From: Hydractinia symbiolongicarpus
Lineage: Eukaryota; Cnidaria; Hydrozoa; Anthoathecata; Hydractiniidae
Length of the DNA: 64,000 nucleotides
Reading direction: 5' to 3'
Assembly (NCBI RefSeq): GCF_029227915.1
Contig: NC_079888.1
Location: forward strand, 19,572,001-19,636,000
Both the position numbers and the translations under genes were made by a program. Shown here one piece after another: positions 14,125-28,123 of this stretch (positions are counted from its first letter, which is position 1; the number at the start of each line of letters is the position of its first letter). The notes under the pieces were generated by a model. That model had not been told where the DNA came from. It ran no database searches and saw nothing but the letters and a program-made list of their open reading frames with translations.

Positions 14125-15659
14125 GAACATTCTCTACATCGACTCTAACACCCTTTGTCAGGTCAAGGCGGTCCTGTGGTAATTGATATGTGCTTTAATC
14201 CGAAGGTACCTGGGCTCTTGCTTGGTCAGGAGCATTTAATTTATTCCATCTGCCAAGATTGGCTATTTTTTGCAAAATTATGCAGTATTTAAACCACTTT
14301 GCCATGAAGGTACGAAAATGTCAAGCCGGGAAATCTACATGTCAAGGCTGTTCGAATGCTGAAAACCACAAGTCAGTATTTGTACAGGAAGTGCCTTCAG
14401 TTAGCTTAAACATTTGAGTACTTTGCCCTATTTGACAGTGCTGACGCATGCGCCATGCCACGTGCCGTCAACGAGAACTCTGCGAAACACTCTCTACATC
14501 AACTCTAATACTCCATGTCAAGACATGACTGTCCTGTGGTCATTGTTCTGCGCTTTCATCCGAACGTACCTGGCATCGAGCCTGGTCAGGAGCTATTACT
14601 TTATTTCAGATGCCCAGAATTGCTATTCTTTTAAAAATATTATGCATTAATTAAACCACCTTCCATGACGTTACAAAAATCACAATCCGATTTGTGAAAT
14701 CTACATGTCAAGGTTGTTCAAATGCTGAAAACTGCAAGTTAAACCTCGTACCGAATTTTTTTTAATTAGCGAAAACACTTGGGTAGTTTTTCCCTATTTG
14801 ACAGTGCTGATGAATGCGCCATGCCACGTGCCATTAACGAGGAATATGCGATTCATTCTCTACATCACCTCTAAAACTCCGTGTCAGGACAATGCGGTCC
14901 TGTGGTTATTGATCTGCGATTTCATCCGAAGCTACTTGGATCGAGCCCGGTCAGGAGCAATTACTTTATTTCAGCTGCCCAAATTTGCTATTTTTTGAAA
15001 ATATTATGCAGTATTTAAACCACTTTGCCATGATGTTACAAGAAATCATGCTCATTTTTGAAATGTGCATGTCAAGGCTGTTCGAATACTGAAAACCACA
15101 AGTCAAAATTCGTACGGGAAGTGCGCTTAATTAGCGAAAACATTTGGGTACCTAGCTCAATTCGACAATGCTGACGCATGCGCCATGCCACGTTTCGTCA
15201 ACTAGAAATCTTTGAAATATCTCTACATCAACTCTAACACTCTGTGTCAGGCCAAGGTGGACCTGTGGTCATTGATCTGCGCTTTCATCTGAAGGTACGT
15301 GGGATCGAGTCTGGTCAAGAACAATTGCTTTACTCCACCTGCCCTGAATGGCTATATTTTTGCAAAATTATGCAGTATTTAAACCACTTTGCCACGACGT
15401 TGCGAGAATACCTAGCCCATTTATTAAATCTACATGTAAAGGGGGTTCGAATGCCGGGAGTCAGAAATCAAAGTTTGTACGGGAAGTACGTTTAATTAGC
15501 GAAGACATTTAGGTACTTTTCCCTACTTCACCGTGCTCACGCATGCGCCATGCCACGGGCCATCAACGAAGACTCTGCGATACATTCTCTACATCAACTC
15601 TAACACTCCGTGTAAGGTGAAGCCGGTCCTATGGTCATTAATTTGCCCTTTCATCCGAA

Positions 15660-18600
15660 GCAACTCGGATCGAGCCCGGTCAGGAGCTATTACTTCACTT
15701 CAGCTGCCCAGAATTGCTATTTTTTTGAAAATATTATGCAGTATTTAAACCACTTTGCCATGACGTTACGAGAATTCCAAGCGCTTTTTTGAAATCTATA
15801 TGTCAAGGCGGTTCGAATGCTGGAAGTCACAAGTCAAAGTTCGCACGAGAAATACGTTTAATTACCGAAAACTGTTGAGTAATTTGCCCTACTTGACCGT
15901 GCTGAGGCATGCGCCATGCGACGTGCCGTCAACGAGGACTCTGCGAGACATTCTCTACATCACCTCTAACACTCCTTGTCTGGACAATGCGGTCCTATGG
16001 TCATTGATCTGCGCTTTCATCGGAAGGTAACTGGGATCGAGCCCTGTCCAAAGTTGTTATATTTTTGAAATTATGACGCAGTATTTAAACCACTTTGCCA
16101 AGACGTTAGGGGAATTCCAAGCCCATTTTTGAAATCTACATTTAAAGGCAGTTCGAATGCTGAAAACCACAAGTCAAAATTTCTACAAGAAGTTTGTTTA
16201 ATTGGCGAAATATTTTGAGTACATTGCCTATTTGACAGTGCTGACGAATGCGCCATGCCACGTGCCGTAAACAAGGAATCTGCGACACATTCTCTACATC
16301 AACTCTAACACTCCGTATCAGGTCAAGGCGGTCCTGTGGCCATTGATCTGACCCTTCATCTGCAGGTACCAGGTATCGAGCCAGGTCAGGAGCAATTACG
16401 TTACTTCACCGGCCCGGAATGATTAATATTGGCAAAATTATGCAGCATTTAAGCCACTTTAACATGACGTTACAAGAACTCCAAGCTTATTTTCAAAATG
16501 TACCAGTCAAGGCTGTTCGAATACAGAAAACCACAAGTCAAAAGTCGTACAGGAGATGCGTTTAATTAGCGAAAACATTTGGGTACCTAGTCCAATTTGA
16601 AAGTGCTGACGCATGCGCCATGCCACGTGCCGTAAACAAGGAATCTGCGATACATTCTCTACATCAACTCTGACACTCCGTGTCTGGACAATGCGGTCCC
16701 GTGGTCATTGATCTGCGCTTTCATCCGAAGCTAACTGGGATCGAGCCCGGTCAGGAGCTATTACTTTATGTCAGCTGCCCAGAACTTCTATTTTTTTAAG
16801 TATTATTCAGTATTTAAACAACTTTGCTATGATGTTATGAAATTCACAATTCGAGCGGAAAGTACGTTTAATTAGCGAAAAAATTTTGGTACTTTTCCCT
16901 ACTTAACCGTGCTCACGCATACGCTATGCCACGGCCCGTCAACGGAGACTCTGCGATACATTCTCTACATCAACTCTAACACTCCGTGTAAGGTGAAGCC
17001 GGTCCTATGGTCATTGATCTGCGCTTTCATCATAAGGTAACTGGGATCAAGCGCTGTCCACATTGTTTCTTTTTTGAAAGTATTATGCAGCATGTAAAGC
17101 TTCTTGACATTACTCTACGACAATTCCAAGCCCATTCTTGAAATCTCCATGTCAAGGCTGTTTGAATGCTGAAAACTGCAAGTCAAAACTCGTAGAGAAT
17201 TGTTTACTTTGCCCTATTTGACAGTGCTCACGCATGCGCCATTCCACGGGCCGTCAATGAAGACTCTGTGATACAATCTCTACATCAACTCTAACACTCC
17301 GTCTCAGGTCAAGGCGGTCCTATGGTCATTAATCTGCCCTTTCATCCGAAGGTAACTGGGATCGAGCCCTGTCAAGAGCTATTACTTTAGTTCAGCTGTC
17401 CAAAGTTGTTATTTTTTTGAAAGTATTATGCAGCATTTAAACCTTTTTGTCATTACGCTACGAGAATTCCAAGCCCATTTTTGAAAACTAAATGTCAAGG
17501 TTGTTTGACTTGCTGAAAACTGCAAGTCAAACCTCGTACAGAATTGTTATTAATTAGCGAAAACACTTGGGTAGTTTTTCCCTATTTGACAGTGTTGACG
17601 CACGCACCATGCGACGTGCCATCAACGAGGAATATGCGATATATTCTCTACATCACCTCTAAAACTCTGTGTCGGGACAATGCGGTCCTGTGGTTATTGA
17701 TCTGCGTTTTCATCCGAAGCTACTCGGATCGAGCCCGGTCAGGACCTATTACTTCACTTCAGCTGCCCAGAATTGCTATTTTTTTGAGAATATTATGCAG
17801 TATTTAAACCACTTTGCCATGACGTTACGAGAATTCCAAGCGCTTTTTTGAAATCTACATGTCAAGGCGGTTCGAATGCTGGAAGTCACAAGTCAAAGTT
17901 CGCACGGGAAATACGTTTAATTACCGAAAACTGTTGAGTAATTTGCCCTACTTGACCGTGCTGAGGCATGCGCCATGCGACGTGCCGTCAACGAGGACTC
18001 TGCGAGACATTCTCTACATCACCTCTAACACTCCTTGTCTGGACAATGCGGTCCTATGGTCATTGATCTGCGCTTTCATCGGAAGGCAACTGGGATCGAG
18101 CCCTGTCCAAAGTTGTTATATTTTTGAAATTATGACGCAGTATTTAAACCACTTTGTCAAGACGTTAGGGGAATTCCAAGCCCATTTTTGAAATCTACAT
18201 TTAAAGGCAGTTCGAATGCTGAAAACCACAAGTCAAAATTTCTACAAGAAGTTTGTTTAATTGGCGAAATATTTTGAGTACATTGCCTATTTGACAGTGC
18301 TGACGAATGCGCCATGCCACGTGCCGTAAACAAGGAATCTGCGACACATTCTCTACATCAACTCTAACACTCCGTATCAGGTCAAGGCGGTCCTGTGGCC
18401 ATTGATCTGACCCTTCATCTGCAGGTACCAGGTATCGAGCCAGGTCAGGAGCAATTACGTTACTTCACCGGCCCGGAATGATTAATATTGGCAAAATTAT
18501 GCAGCATTTAAGCCACTTTAACATGACGTTACAAGAACTCCAAGCTTATTTTCAAAATGTACCAGTCAAGGCTGTTCGAATACAGAAAACCACAAGTCAA

Positions 18601-20240
18601 AAGTCGTACAGGAGATGCGTTTAATTAGTGAAAACATTTGGGTACCTAGTCCAATTTGAAAGTGCTGACGCATGCGCCATGCCACGTGCCGTAAACAAGG
18701 AATCTGCGATACATTCTCTACATCAACTCTGACACTCCGTGTCTGGACAATGCGGTCCCGTGGTCATTGATCTGCGCTTTCATCCGAAGCTAACTGGGAT
18801 CGAGCCCGGTCAGGAGCTATTACTTTATGTCAGCTGCCCAGAACTTCTATTTTTTTAAGTATTATTCAGTATTTAAACAACTTTGCTATGATGTTATGAA
18901 ATTCACAATTCGAGCGGAAAGTACGTTTAATTAGCGAAAAAATTTTGGTACTTTTCCCTACTTAACCGTGCTCACGCATACGCTATGCCACGGCCCGTCA
19001 ACGGAGACTCTGCGATACATTCTCTACATCAACTCTAACACTCCGTGTAAGGTGAAGCCGGTCCTATGGTCATTGATCTGCGCTTTCATCATAAGGTAAC
19101 TGGGATCAAGCGCTGTCCACATTGTTTCTTTTTTGAAAGTATTATGCAGCATGTAAAGCTTCTTGACATTACTCTACGACAATTCCAAGCCCATTCTTGA
19201 AATCTCCATGTCAAGGCTGTTTGAATGCTGAAAACTGCAAGTCAAAACTCGTAGAGAATTGTTTACTTTGCCCTATTTGACAGTGCTCACGCATGCGCCA
19301 TTCCACGGGCCGTCAATGAAGACTCTGTGATACAATCTCTACATCAACTCTAACTCTCCGTCTCAGGTCAAGGCGGTCCTATGGTCATTAATCTGCCCTT
19401 TCATCCGAAGGTAACTGGGATCGAGCCCTGTCAAGAGCTATTACTTTAGTTCAGCTGTCCAAAGTTGTTATTTTTTTGAAAGTATTATGCAGCATTTAAA
19501 CCTTTTTGTCATTACGCTACGAGAATTCCAAGCCCATTTTTGAAAACTAAATGTCAAGGTTGTTTGACTTGCTGAAAACTGCAAGTCAAACCTCGTACAG
19601 AATTGTTATTAATTAGCGAAAACACTTGGGTAGTTTTTCCCTATTTGACAGTGTTGACGCACGCACCATGCGACGTGCCATCAACGAGGAATATGCGATA
19701 TATTCTCTGCATCACCTCTAAAACTCTGTGTCGGGACAATGCGGTCCTGTGGTTATTGATCTGCGTTTTCATCCGAAGCTACTCGGATCGAGCCCGGTCA
19801 GGACCTATTACTTCACTTCAGCTGCCCAGAATTGCTATTTTTTTGAGAATATTATGCAGTATTTAAACCACTTTGCCATGACGTTACGAGAATTCCAAGC
19901 GCTTTTTTGAAATCTACATGTCAAGGCGGTTCGAATGCTGGAAGTCACAAGTCAAAGTTCGCACGGGAAATACGTTTAATTACCGAAAACTGTTGAGTAA
20001 TTTGCCCTACTTGACCGTGCTGAGGCATGCGCCATGCGACGTGCCGTCAACGAGGACTCTGCGAGACATTCTCTACATCACCTCTAACACTCCTTGTCTG
20101 GACAATGCGGTCCTATGGTCATTGATCTGCGCTTTCATCGGAAGGCAACTGGGATCGAGCCCTGTCCAAAGTTGTTATATTTTTGAAATTATGACGCAGT
20201 ATTTAAACCACTTTGCCAAGACGTTAGGGGAATTCCAAGC
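15660..20240 (+). repeat. 2,059-bp higher-order repeat, about 2.2 copies
   Basis: The segment 15,660-17,718 recurs nearly base for base at 17,719-19,777 and again partly at 19,778-20,240. The offset is a constant 2,059 bp, for example for the frames starting at 15,800, 17,859 and 19,918. Each unit spans six satellite monomers, two of them shortened to about 306-314 bp. Identity between units is far higher than between neighbouring monomers, so the duplication is recent. Confidence 0.92.
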
Positions 20241-20870
20241 GCATTTTGAAAATCTACATGTCAGGGCAGTTCGAATTCTGAAAACCACAAGTCAAAATGC
20301 GTACTGGAAGTGCGTTTAATTAGCGACAATATTTAGGTATTTTTCCCTATATGACAGTGCTGACGCATGCACCATGGTACGTGCCCTCAACGAGGAATCT
20401 GCGAGACATTCTCTACATCAACTCTAAAACTCCGTGTCAGGTCAAGGCGGTCCTGTGGTCATTGATCTGCGCTTTCATCTGAAGGTACGTGGGATCGAGT
20501 CTGGTCAGGAGCAATTACTTTATTTCAGCTGCACGAAATTGCTATTTTTTTGAAAATATTATGCAGTATTGAAACCACTTCGCCATGACGTTGCGAGAAT
20601 TCCAAGCGCATTTTGAAAATCTACATGTCAGGGCAATTTAAATTCTGAAAACCACAAGTCAAAATGCGTACTGGAAGTGCGTTTAATTAGCGACAATATT
20701 TAGGTATTTTTCCCTATATGACAGTGGTGACGCATGCACCATGGTACGTGCCCTCAACGAAGAATCTGCGAGACATTCTCTACATCAACTCTAAAACTCC
20801 GTGTCAGGTCAAGGCGGTCCTGTGGTCATTGATCTGCGCTTTCATCTGAAGGTACGTGGATCGAGCCTGG

Positions 20871-23800
20871 TCAGGAGCAATTACTTTATTCCAGCTGCCC
20901 ACAGGTGCAATTGTTTTGAAAAATTATGCAGTATTTGAACCACTTTCCCATGACATTACGAGAATTCCAACCGCATTTTTGTAATCTACATGTCAAGGCG
21001 ATTCAAATGCTGAAAACCGCAGGTCAAAGTTCGTACGGGACGTTTGTCTAATTAGCAAAAGCATTTGGGTACATTGCCCTATTTGACAGTGCTGACGCAT
21101 ACGTCATGTCTGGTGGCGAGAAATTATCTACATCAAATCTAAGGCTCTGTGTCAGGCCAAGGCGGTCCTGTAGTCATTGATATGTACTTCAATCCGAAGG
21201 TACCTGGGATCAAGTCCGGTCAGGAACTATTTCTTTATTTCGGCTGTCCAAAGTTGTTATTTTATTGAAAGTATTATGCAGCATTTAAACCACTTTGCCA
21301 CGACGTTGCGAGAATACAAAGCCCATTTTCTAAATCTACATGTCAAGGCGGTTCGACAGGTGGAAGTCACAAGTCAAAGTTCGTTCGGGAAGTACGTAAA
21401 TTACCGAAAACAGTTAAGTAATTTGCCCTACTTGACCGTTCTGACGCATGCGCCATGCGACGTGCCGTCTACGCGGACTCTGCGAGACATTCTCTACATC
21501 ACGTCTAACACGCCGTGTTTGGACAATGCGGTCCTGTGGTCATTGATATGCGCTTTCATCCGAAGCTAGCTTACTTTTTTTCAACTGCCCAGAATTGCTA
21601 TTTTTTAAAATATTATTCAGTTTTTAAACAACTTTGCTATGAGGTTATGAACCTCAAAATTCGTACGGGAAGTACGTTTAATTAGCGAAAACATTTAGGT
21701 ACTTTTCCCTACTTGACCGTGCTCAAGCATGCGCCATGCCACGTGCCGTCAACGAGGAATCTGCGATACATCTCCACATCCACTCTAACACGCAGTGTCA
21801 CGTTAAGGCGCTCCTGTGGTCATTGGCTGCGCTTTCATCTGAAGGTACCTAGGGTCGAGCCTGGTCAGGAGCAATTACTTTATTTCGGCTGCCCAAAATT
21901 GCTATTTTTTTGAAAATATTATGCAGTATTTAAACCACTTTCCCATAACGTTACGAAAATACCAAGCGCAATTTTGAAATCCACATGTCAAGGCGGTTCA
22001 AATACTGAGAACCGCAAGTCAAAATTCGTACGGAAAGTGCGTTTAATTAGCGAGATTATTTGAGTACTTTGCCCTACTTGACCGTGCTGACGCATGCGCC
22101 ATGCCACGTGCCGTCAATGAGGACTCTACGAGACATTCTCTACATCCACCGTAACACTTTGTGTCAGGAAGAGGCGGTCCTGTGGTCATTGATCTGCGCT
22201 TCTATCCGAAGGTAACTGTGATCGAGCCCGGTCAGGAGCTATTACTTTATTTCAGCTGCCCAGAATTGCTATTTTTTTGAAAAAATATTCAGTATTTACA
22301 CCACTTTGCTATGCCTTCACGAGAATTCCAAGTGCATATTTGAAATCAACAATTTAAGGCGATTCGAATGCTGAAAATCACAAGTCAAAATTTGTAGGGG
22401 AAGTACGTTTAATTAGCGAAAATATTTGGTACTTTTCCCTACTTGATCGTGCTGACGCATGCGCCATGCCACGTGCCGTCAACGAGGACTCTGGGAGACA
22501 TTATCTACATCATCTCTAACACTTCGTCTCAAGACATGGCGGTCCTGTGGTCATTGTTCTGCGTTTTCGTCCGAAGGTGCCTGGGATCGAATCCGCTCAG
22601 GAGCAATTACTTTATTCCAGCTGCCCACAGGTGCAATTGTTTTGAAAAATTATGCAGTATTTGAACCACTTTCCCATGACATTACGAGAATTCCAACCGC
22701 ATTTTTGTAATCTACATGTCAAGGCGATTCAAATGCTGAAAACCGCAGGTCAAAGTTCGTACGGGACGTTTGTCTAATTAGCAAAAGCATTTGGGTACAT
22801 TGCCCTATTTGACAGTGCTGACGCATACGTCATGTCTGGTGGCGAGAAATTATCTACATCAAATCTAAGGCTCTGTGTCAGGCCAAGGCGGTCCTGTAGT
22901 CATTGATATGTACTTCAATCCGAAGGTACCTGGGATCAAGTCCGGTCAGGAACTATTTCTTTATTTCGGCTGTCCAAAGTTGTTATTTTATTGAAAGTAT
23001 TATGCAGCATTTAAACCACTTTGCCACGACGTTGCGAGAATACAAAGCCCATTTTCTAAATCTACATGTCAAGGCGGTTCGACAGGTGGAAGTCACAAGT
23101 CAAAGTTCGTTCGGGAAGTACGTAAATTACCGAAAACAGTTAAGTAATTTGCCCTACTTGACCGTTCTGACGCATGCGCCATGCGACGTGCCGTCTACGC
23201 GGACTCTGCGAGACATTCTCTACATCACGTCTAACACGCCGTGTTTGGACAATGCGGTCCTGTGGTCATTGATATGCGCTTTCATCCGAAGCTAGCTTAC
23301 TTTTTTTCAACTGCCCAGAATTGCTATTTTTTAAAATATTATTCAGTTTTTAAACAACTTTGCTATGAGGTTATGAACCTCAAAATTCGTACGGGAAGTA
23401 CGTTTAATTAGCGAAAACATTTAGGTACTTTTCCCTACTTGACCGTGCTCAAGCATGCGCCATGCCACGTGCCGTCAACGAGGAATCTGCGATACATCTC
23501 CACATCCACTCTAACACGCAGTGTCACGTTAAGGCGCTCCTGTGGTCATTGGCTGCGCTTTCATCTGAAGGTACCTAGGGTCGAGCCTGGTCAGGAGCAA
23601 TTACTTTATTTCGGCTGCCCAAAATTGCTATTTTTTTGAAAATATTATGCAGTATTTAAACCACTTTCCCATAACGTTACGAAAATACCAAGCGCAATTT
23701 TGAAATCCACATGTCAAGGCGGTTCAAATACTGAGAACCGCAAGTCAAAATTCGTACGGAAAGTGCGTTTAATTAGCGAGATTATTTGAGTACTTTGCCC

Positions 23801-24330
23801 TACTTGACCGTGCTGACGCATGCGCCATGCCACGTGCCGTCAATGAGGACTCTACGAGACATTCTCTACATCCACCGTAACACTTTGTGTCAGGAAGAGG
23901 CGGTCCTGTGGTCATTGATCTGCGCTTCTATCCGAAGGTAACTGTGATCGAGCCCGGTCAGGAGCTATTACTTTATTTCAGCTGCCCAGAATTGCTATTT
24001 TTTTGAAAAAATATTCAGTATTTACACCACTTTGCTATGCCTTCACGAGAATTCCAAGTGCATATTTGAAATCAACAATTTAAGGCGATTCGAATGCTGA
24101 AAATCACAAGTCAAAATTTGTAGGGGAAGTACGTTTAATTAGCGAAAATATTTGGTACTTTTCCCTACTTGATCGTGCTGACGCATGCGCCATGCCACGT
24201 GCCGTCAACGAGGACTCTGGGAGACATTATCTACATCATCTCTAACACTTCGTCTCAAGACATGGCGGTCCTGTGGTCATTGTTCTGCGTTTTCGTCCGA
24301 AGGTGCCTGGGATCGAATCCGCTCAGGAGC
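20871..24330 (+). repeat. 1,726-bp higher-order repeat, two copies
   Basis: 20,871-22,596 and 22,597-24,322 are near-identical with a constant 1,726-bp offset (frames at 21,177/22,903, 21,713/23,439 and 22,443/24,169). The breakpoints fall in the same monomer segment (CAGGAGCAATTAC), as expected for unequal exchange between homologous monomers. Confidence 0.92.
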
Positions 24331-25800
24331 AATTACGTTATCTCGGCTGCCCAAAATTGCTATTTTTTTGAAAATATTATGCAGTATTTAAAAAAATTTC
24401 CCATAACGTTACGAGAATCCAAGTGCAATTTAGAAATCCACATGTAAAGGTGGTTCAAATACTAAGAACCACAAGTCAAAATTCGTACGGAAAGTGCGTT
24501 TAATTAGCGAGATTATTTGAGTACTTTGCCCTACTTGACCGTGCTGAGGCATGCGCCATGCCACGTGCCGTCAATGAGGACTCTGCGAGACATTCTCTAC
24601 ATCAACCGTAACACTCTGTGTCAGGAAGAGGCGGTCCTGTTGTCATTGATCTGCGCTTCTATCCGAAGGTAACTGGGATCGAGCCCGGTCAGGAACAATT
24701 GCTTTACTCCCTCTGCCCTGAATGGCTATTTTATTGCAAAATGATGCAGTATTTAAACCACTTTGCCACGACGTTGCAAGAATTCTAAGCCCATTTTTGA
24801 AATCTACATGTCAAGGCTGTTCGAATGCTGACAAGTGCAAGTCATAACTCGTAGAGAATTGGTTTTAATTAGCGAAAACAATTTGGTACTTTTTCCCTAT
24901 TTGACAGTGCTGACGCATGCGCCATGCCACGTGCCGTCAACGAGAAATGATAAATGAAAGAAATCATCGCTTTTTTAAATGAAACGATTGACCGTGGGAC
25001 CTAATTGATCTGTTTTTGGACTTTGATCTTATAAATGTGGTAAATGAGAAAATTGAACTCCAAGATTTAACATTCTTCTTACTTTGGCATGATTAGTGGA
25101 ACTCAGTAGTTACTCTGCGCCTTTGTATTAGCTCTTTATTTACAAATTTAGATCAATAAGTCATTTTTACTGCGGGACTAATCCTAGCCATTAGCGCGCG
25201 TTAAAGAAATAGAGACAGTTTCAAAAACTTCATTTCATTAACTTTCTTACGGTATCAGTCCATTTGAGTTACAACGGTTGCGTCAGCAATTGGTACCAAC
25301 ATGTATTTAGCGATGTTTTTCCGATGTTACTAGGTTTCATTGCTTTTAACAGTGAAACGATTGACCGTGGGACCTAATTGAACTGACTTTGGACTTTAAC
25401 CTTATGAATAAGTTTCGGGTCTGCATATTGAAGAAATCTTATTCGGAAAAAGTGTATTCTGGTCACCTGCTGCCCAAGTTTGTCCACCGCTAGATAGTAC
25501 ATATGATATCTCATGTTTAGTGATAGGATACTTAAACCTCAAATTACCTTTATCACCATGCGCTGGATATACTTTAAGTTGTAAATTTTACGCAAAACCT
25601 ACCTAATATAATTTGAGATAATAAACCATTTACTTATAATTCTATATGTTTATGATTTCTTCTGCTTATAAGCTTATATAAATTTTTTATATTTGTAGTT
25701 GAGGAGCATTACACGGGTATGGGTATACTTCTGTTTTAATTTAATCTGCTTTGATATAAATGCATATATATTTATTATATTACGTATTTCTACCTTTTAG

Positions 25801-25833
25801 ATGGTGAGACAAGCTCCCGGTGTCCAACACCAT
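25801..25833 (+). other. 33-nt microexon-like segment, right arm
   Basis: A pyrimidine-rich acceptor (TTTCTACCTTTTAG) precedes 33 nt starting ATGGTGAGACAAGC, and a consensus donor GTAAGTTTG follows. It is open in two frames. The mirror copy at 9,145-9,177 (minus) is identical. It may be the upstream exon of 28,124-28,471; no transcript evidence is available. Confidence 0.35.
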
Positions 25834-26117
25834 GTAAGTTTGTTTTTTGCAATTTTCATTAATACCTTGGAAATTCTAAGAATAAGTATGATGTTGTACA
25901 GCATTTTTTTTCTTTAGACGAATGGCACCACTTGTTGGATTTAAGTACTTAATTTGATATTTTTTTAATATTTTTCATTTTTTAAAAACTTTGATTTATC
26001 GCAATGTTAGCAAACATTTTACAATTCATTGGAATTCGAGGAAAATATGAGATGAAAAAGTTCTGAGACTGCGTCCGTTTCCAGATGCCTCTGTTTCCAT
26101 CCTTACCCCTTATTAAG

Positions 26118-26410
26118 ACATATGAAAATGTCTGAGTCTCTCGTTAAAACGCAAATTGACATGGAGTGTCTCTCGTGGAAACATTACTTACCTGAGGTGT
26201 CTCTCGGGGAAATAAATGCGTCCCTCGTGGAAACAGTGGTCACCTGGGCTGTTTCTCGCGCAAACTCTCTCAGCGAATCACGTGGAAATGCCTACAGCAC
26301 AACAACTGTCGTTGCATCGCCTACATCTCAGCAAATGTCGTGGAAACACCTACTACTCAGACATTTACTGTTGTATGTTGCCAATTTCCCGAACAGTAAA
26401 TTCCACTTAA
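26118..26410 (+). repeat. Degenerate minisatellite, right arm
   Basis: Mirror of 8,568-8,860 with the same five to seven degenerate TCTCTCGTGGAAAC units and the same 107-codon frame (26,122-26,445). No known domain is visible in the frame, which is rich in S, L and V. Confidence 0.6.
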
Positions 26411-27067
26411 TTTTTCCAAAGTTTTCTTTCCCGTTAGCTATATAATAAATGTTAAGGAAAAAATATGTAAGTACAAGTGTAATGTGCAAGTCAACCCATT
26501 TTTAGCTTTTTAAATTTAATGCTAAAAAAACGGTAAGAATCGACAAAATTATTTAAAGTTTGATCATTTCCATAATGCATTGAAAATATTAAAAATAACG
26601 GGAGCGGTGAAATAAATAAATTAAAATAATTAGAGAAAATAATTAATTTGCTTTATTTGGTTTATAAAAAATTGCCGAAACATCCACAGAATATGGGTAA
26701 CACGCCGATATAAATGGAAACGACGAATGGTTTACGACGAATAATACGCCACATAACGATAATCAGTTATCTCATTTCTCTCGCAATTTTCAAATTTACA
26801 TTGTTAATATCCTGACATCACAAAAATCGCACAATGTTCAAATTTTCTTAAAAACTTGAATAACTATGGATTTGACTTTATATAAGTTAGTAGAGCACGG
26901 CCTCTTTTGTACTGTAACAAAAGATTTACACCGTTCATGACATTTTGTTAATGTTAATCATAAGTAATTCGGGTGAGAGAATATTTCCTATCTATCCCTG
27001 AACACATGTTTACTGCCAACATTTGTAGAAATACTGAAATCTTCTTCGGTATTTTCGCTTCTTAGAC

Positions 27068-27335
27068 TTGTAGCCTTGTGGTAGAGTGTTCGCTTTCAGC
27101 GCGGGAAGTCTTGGACTCATACCCCGACTGCGTCATGCCAGAGACTATAAAATTGTGAATCTGTCCTTTCTACTTAACGCTCAGCATGAGAATAGGATTG
27201 TTATTTTAGCCAGTTGTCTAGTTGAGCGATTGCTGTGCTTGGGAGTTTCAAATAGGTTAGGACCCCCTTCGAAGCATCTTCTTGGAAAGCAGCACCAATA
27301 GGAACTGAAGAGGCTATCCTGGGTAAATAATTTCA
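27068..27335 (+). mobile_element. tRNA-derived SINE (right arm)
   Basis: Mirror of the left-arm SINE. The tRNA-like head is 27,070-27,130, and the tail reads GGCTATCCTGGGTAAATA near 27,330. About 17 bp of body present in the left arm are missing here. Open frames over it are shadows. Confidence 0.72.
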
Positions 27336-28123
27336 ATAATAATTAAGAAAAACATTGTCAACAGGACCATTTCCGTCACCCTTAAAAGTTAATGTGTTAC
27401 AGAAATTCCAGTAATAGTCACCGCCAATCCATATGTCTCTATGTCTGATGGGAGATTCGTTCCTATGTGATAAGCGAGATCCGCACGGAAACCCTAGCTA
27501 AAAGTATTTTCTGATTGTCAATAGAGAAAATTTAGTTTTAGGACAAAAAACTTTTAATTATAGGACCTGTTTATATGAAAGGCTGTATACTTTTCGGAAT
27601 GAAAACTTTGCCGGGATAACTTTAACTTGCTTTTTCCTTTTAATTTCCTTTAATGATTTGTTAGTCGTTTACCTTGCGAGTGTCTCATTTTACTCGGTTA
27701 CTTAAGTTGTCTTAATTGCTTTAATTTTTGAAGAATGCTACTTGTTGTTGCTTATGATATGTTTGTCGTAAAAAATCGTGCAAGTATAATTTTAACCGGT
27801 TTTAAAGAAATAATTTGTTTTTATACCATATAAATTTGTTTTTAAGCTCTAATATACTTTTAATTTCTGTCAAAACCCCAGCCTTAAATCCAGAGTTATA
27901 AAGCGTGCACTGTGCGACTGTCACTTGAAATTAACATTAATGGTCTCTTGTCAATTTTATTCCCGCCTTCTAAATGAAATTGATAATGACTAATCTCTAA
28001 GCGCATATAAAGTTAGTGAAGTTACCATAAATTGACGCAATGGAAATTTTCTGTTTTAAAAAATCAATGAACCAAGAAAATTTGCTTACTTAAAGTTTTA
28101 AGACAAACCATGATGCTTCATAG

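Larger units (their letters stand above)
14125..24944 (+). repeat. Satellite array, right block, about 365-bp monomer
   Basis: About 31 monomers of the same satellite in the opposite orientation. The reverse-complement landmark (CATTCTCTACATCAACTC) occurs near 14,128, 14,491, 14,855, 15,215, 15,583, 15,949 and so on to 24,592. Most units are 360-369 bp; some are shortened (about 306, 314 and 342 bp). The block is 2.6 times longer than the left block, mostly because of two higher-order duplications listed separately. No conserved long reading frame is present; the 60-133-codon frames follow the repeat period. Confidence 0.93.

Noticed and set aside
19918-20319. 133-codon and other 60-130-codon frames across the satellite
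   Set aside because: They recur with the monomer period on either strand, start at arbitrary points and lack conserved domains; shadows of the repeat.
10034-24944. CRISPR array
   Set aside because: Repeats are 365 bp and contiguous without unique spacers, in eukaryotic DNA.
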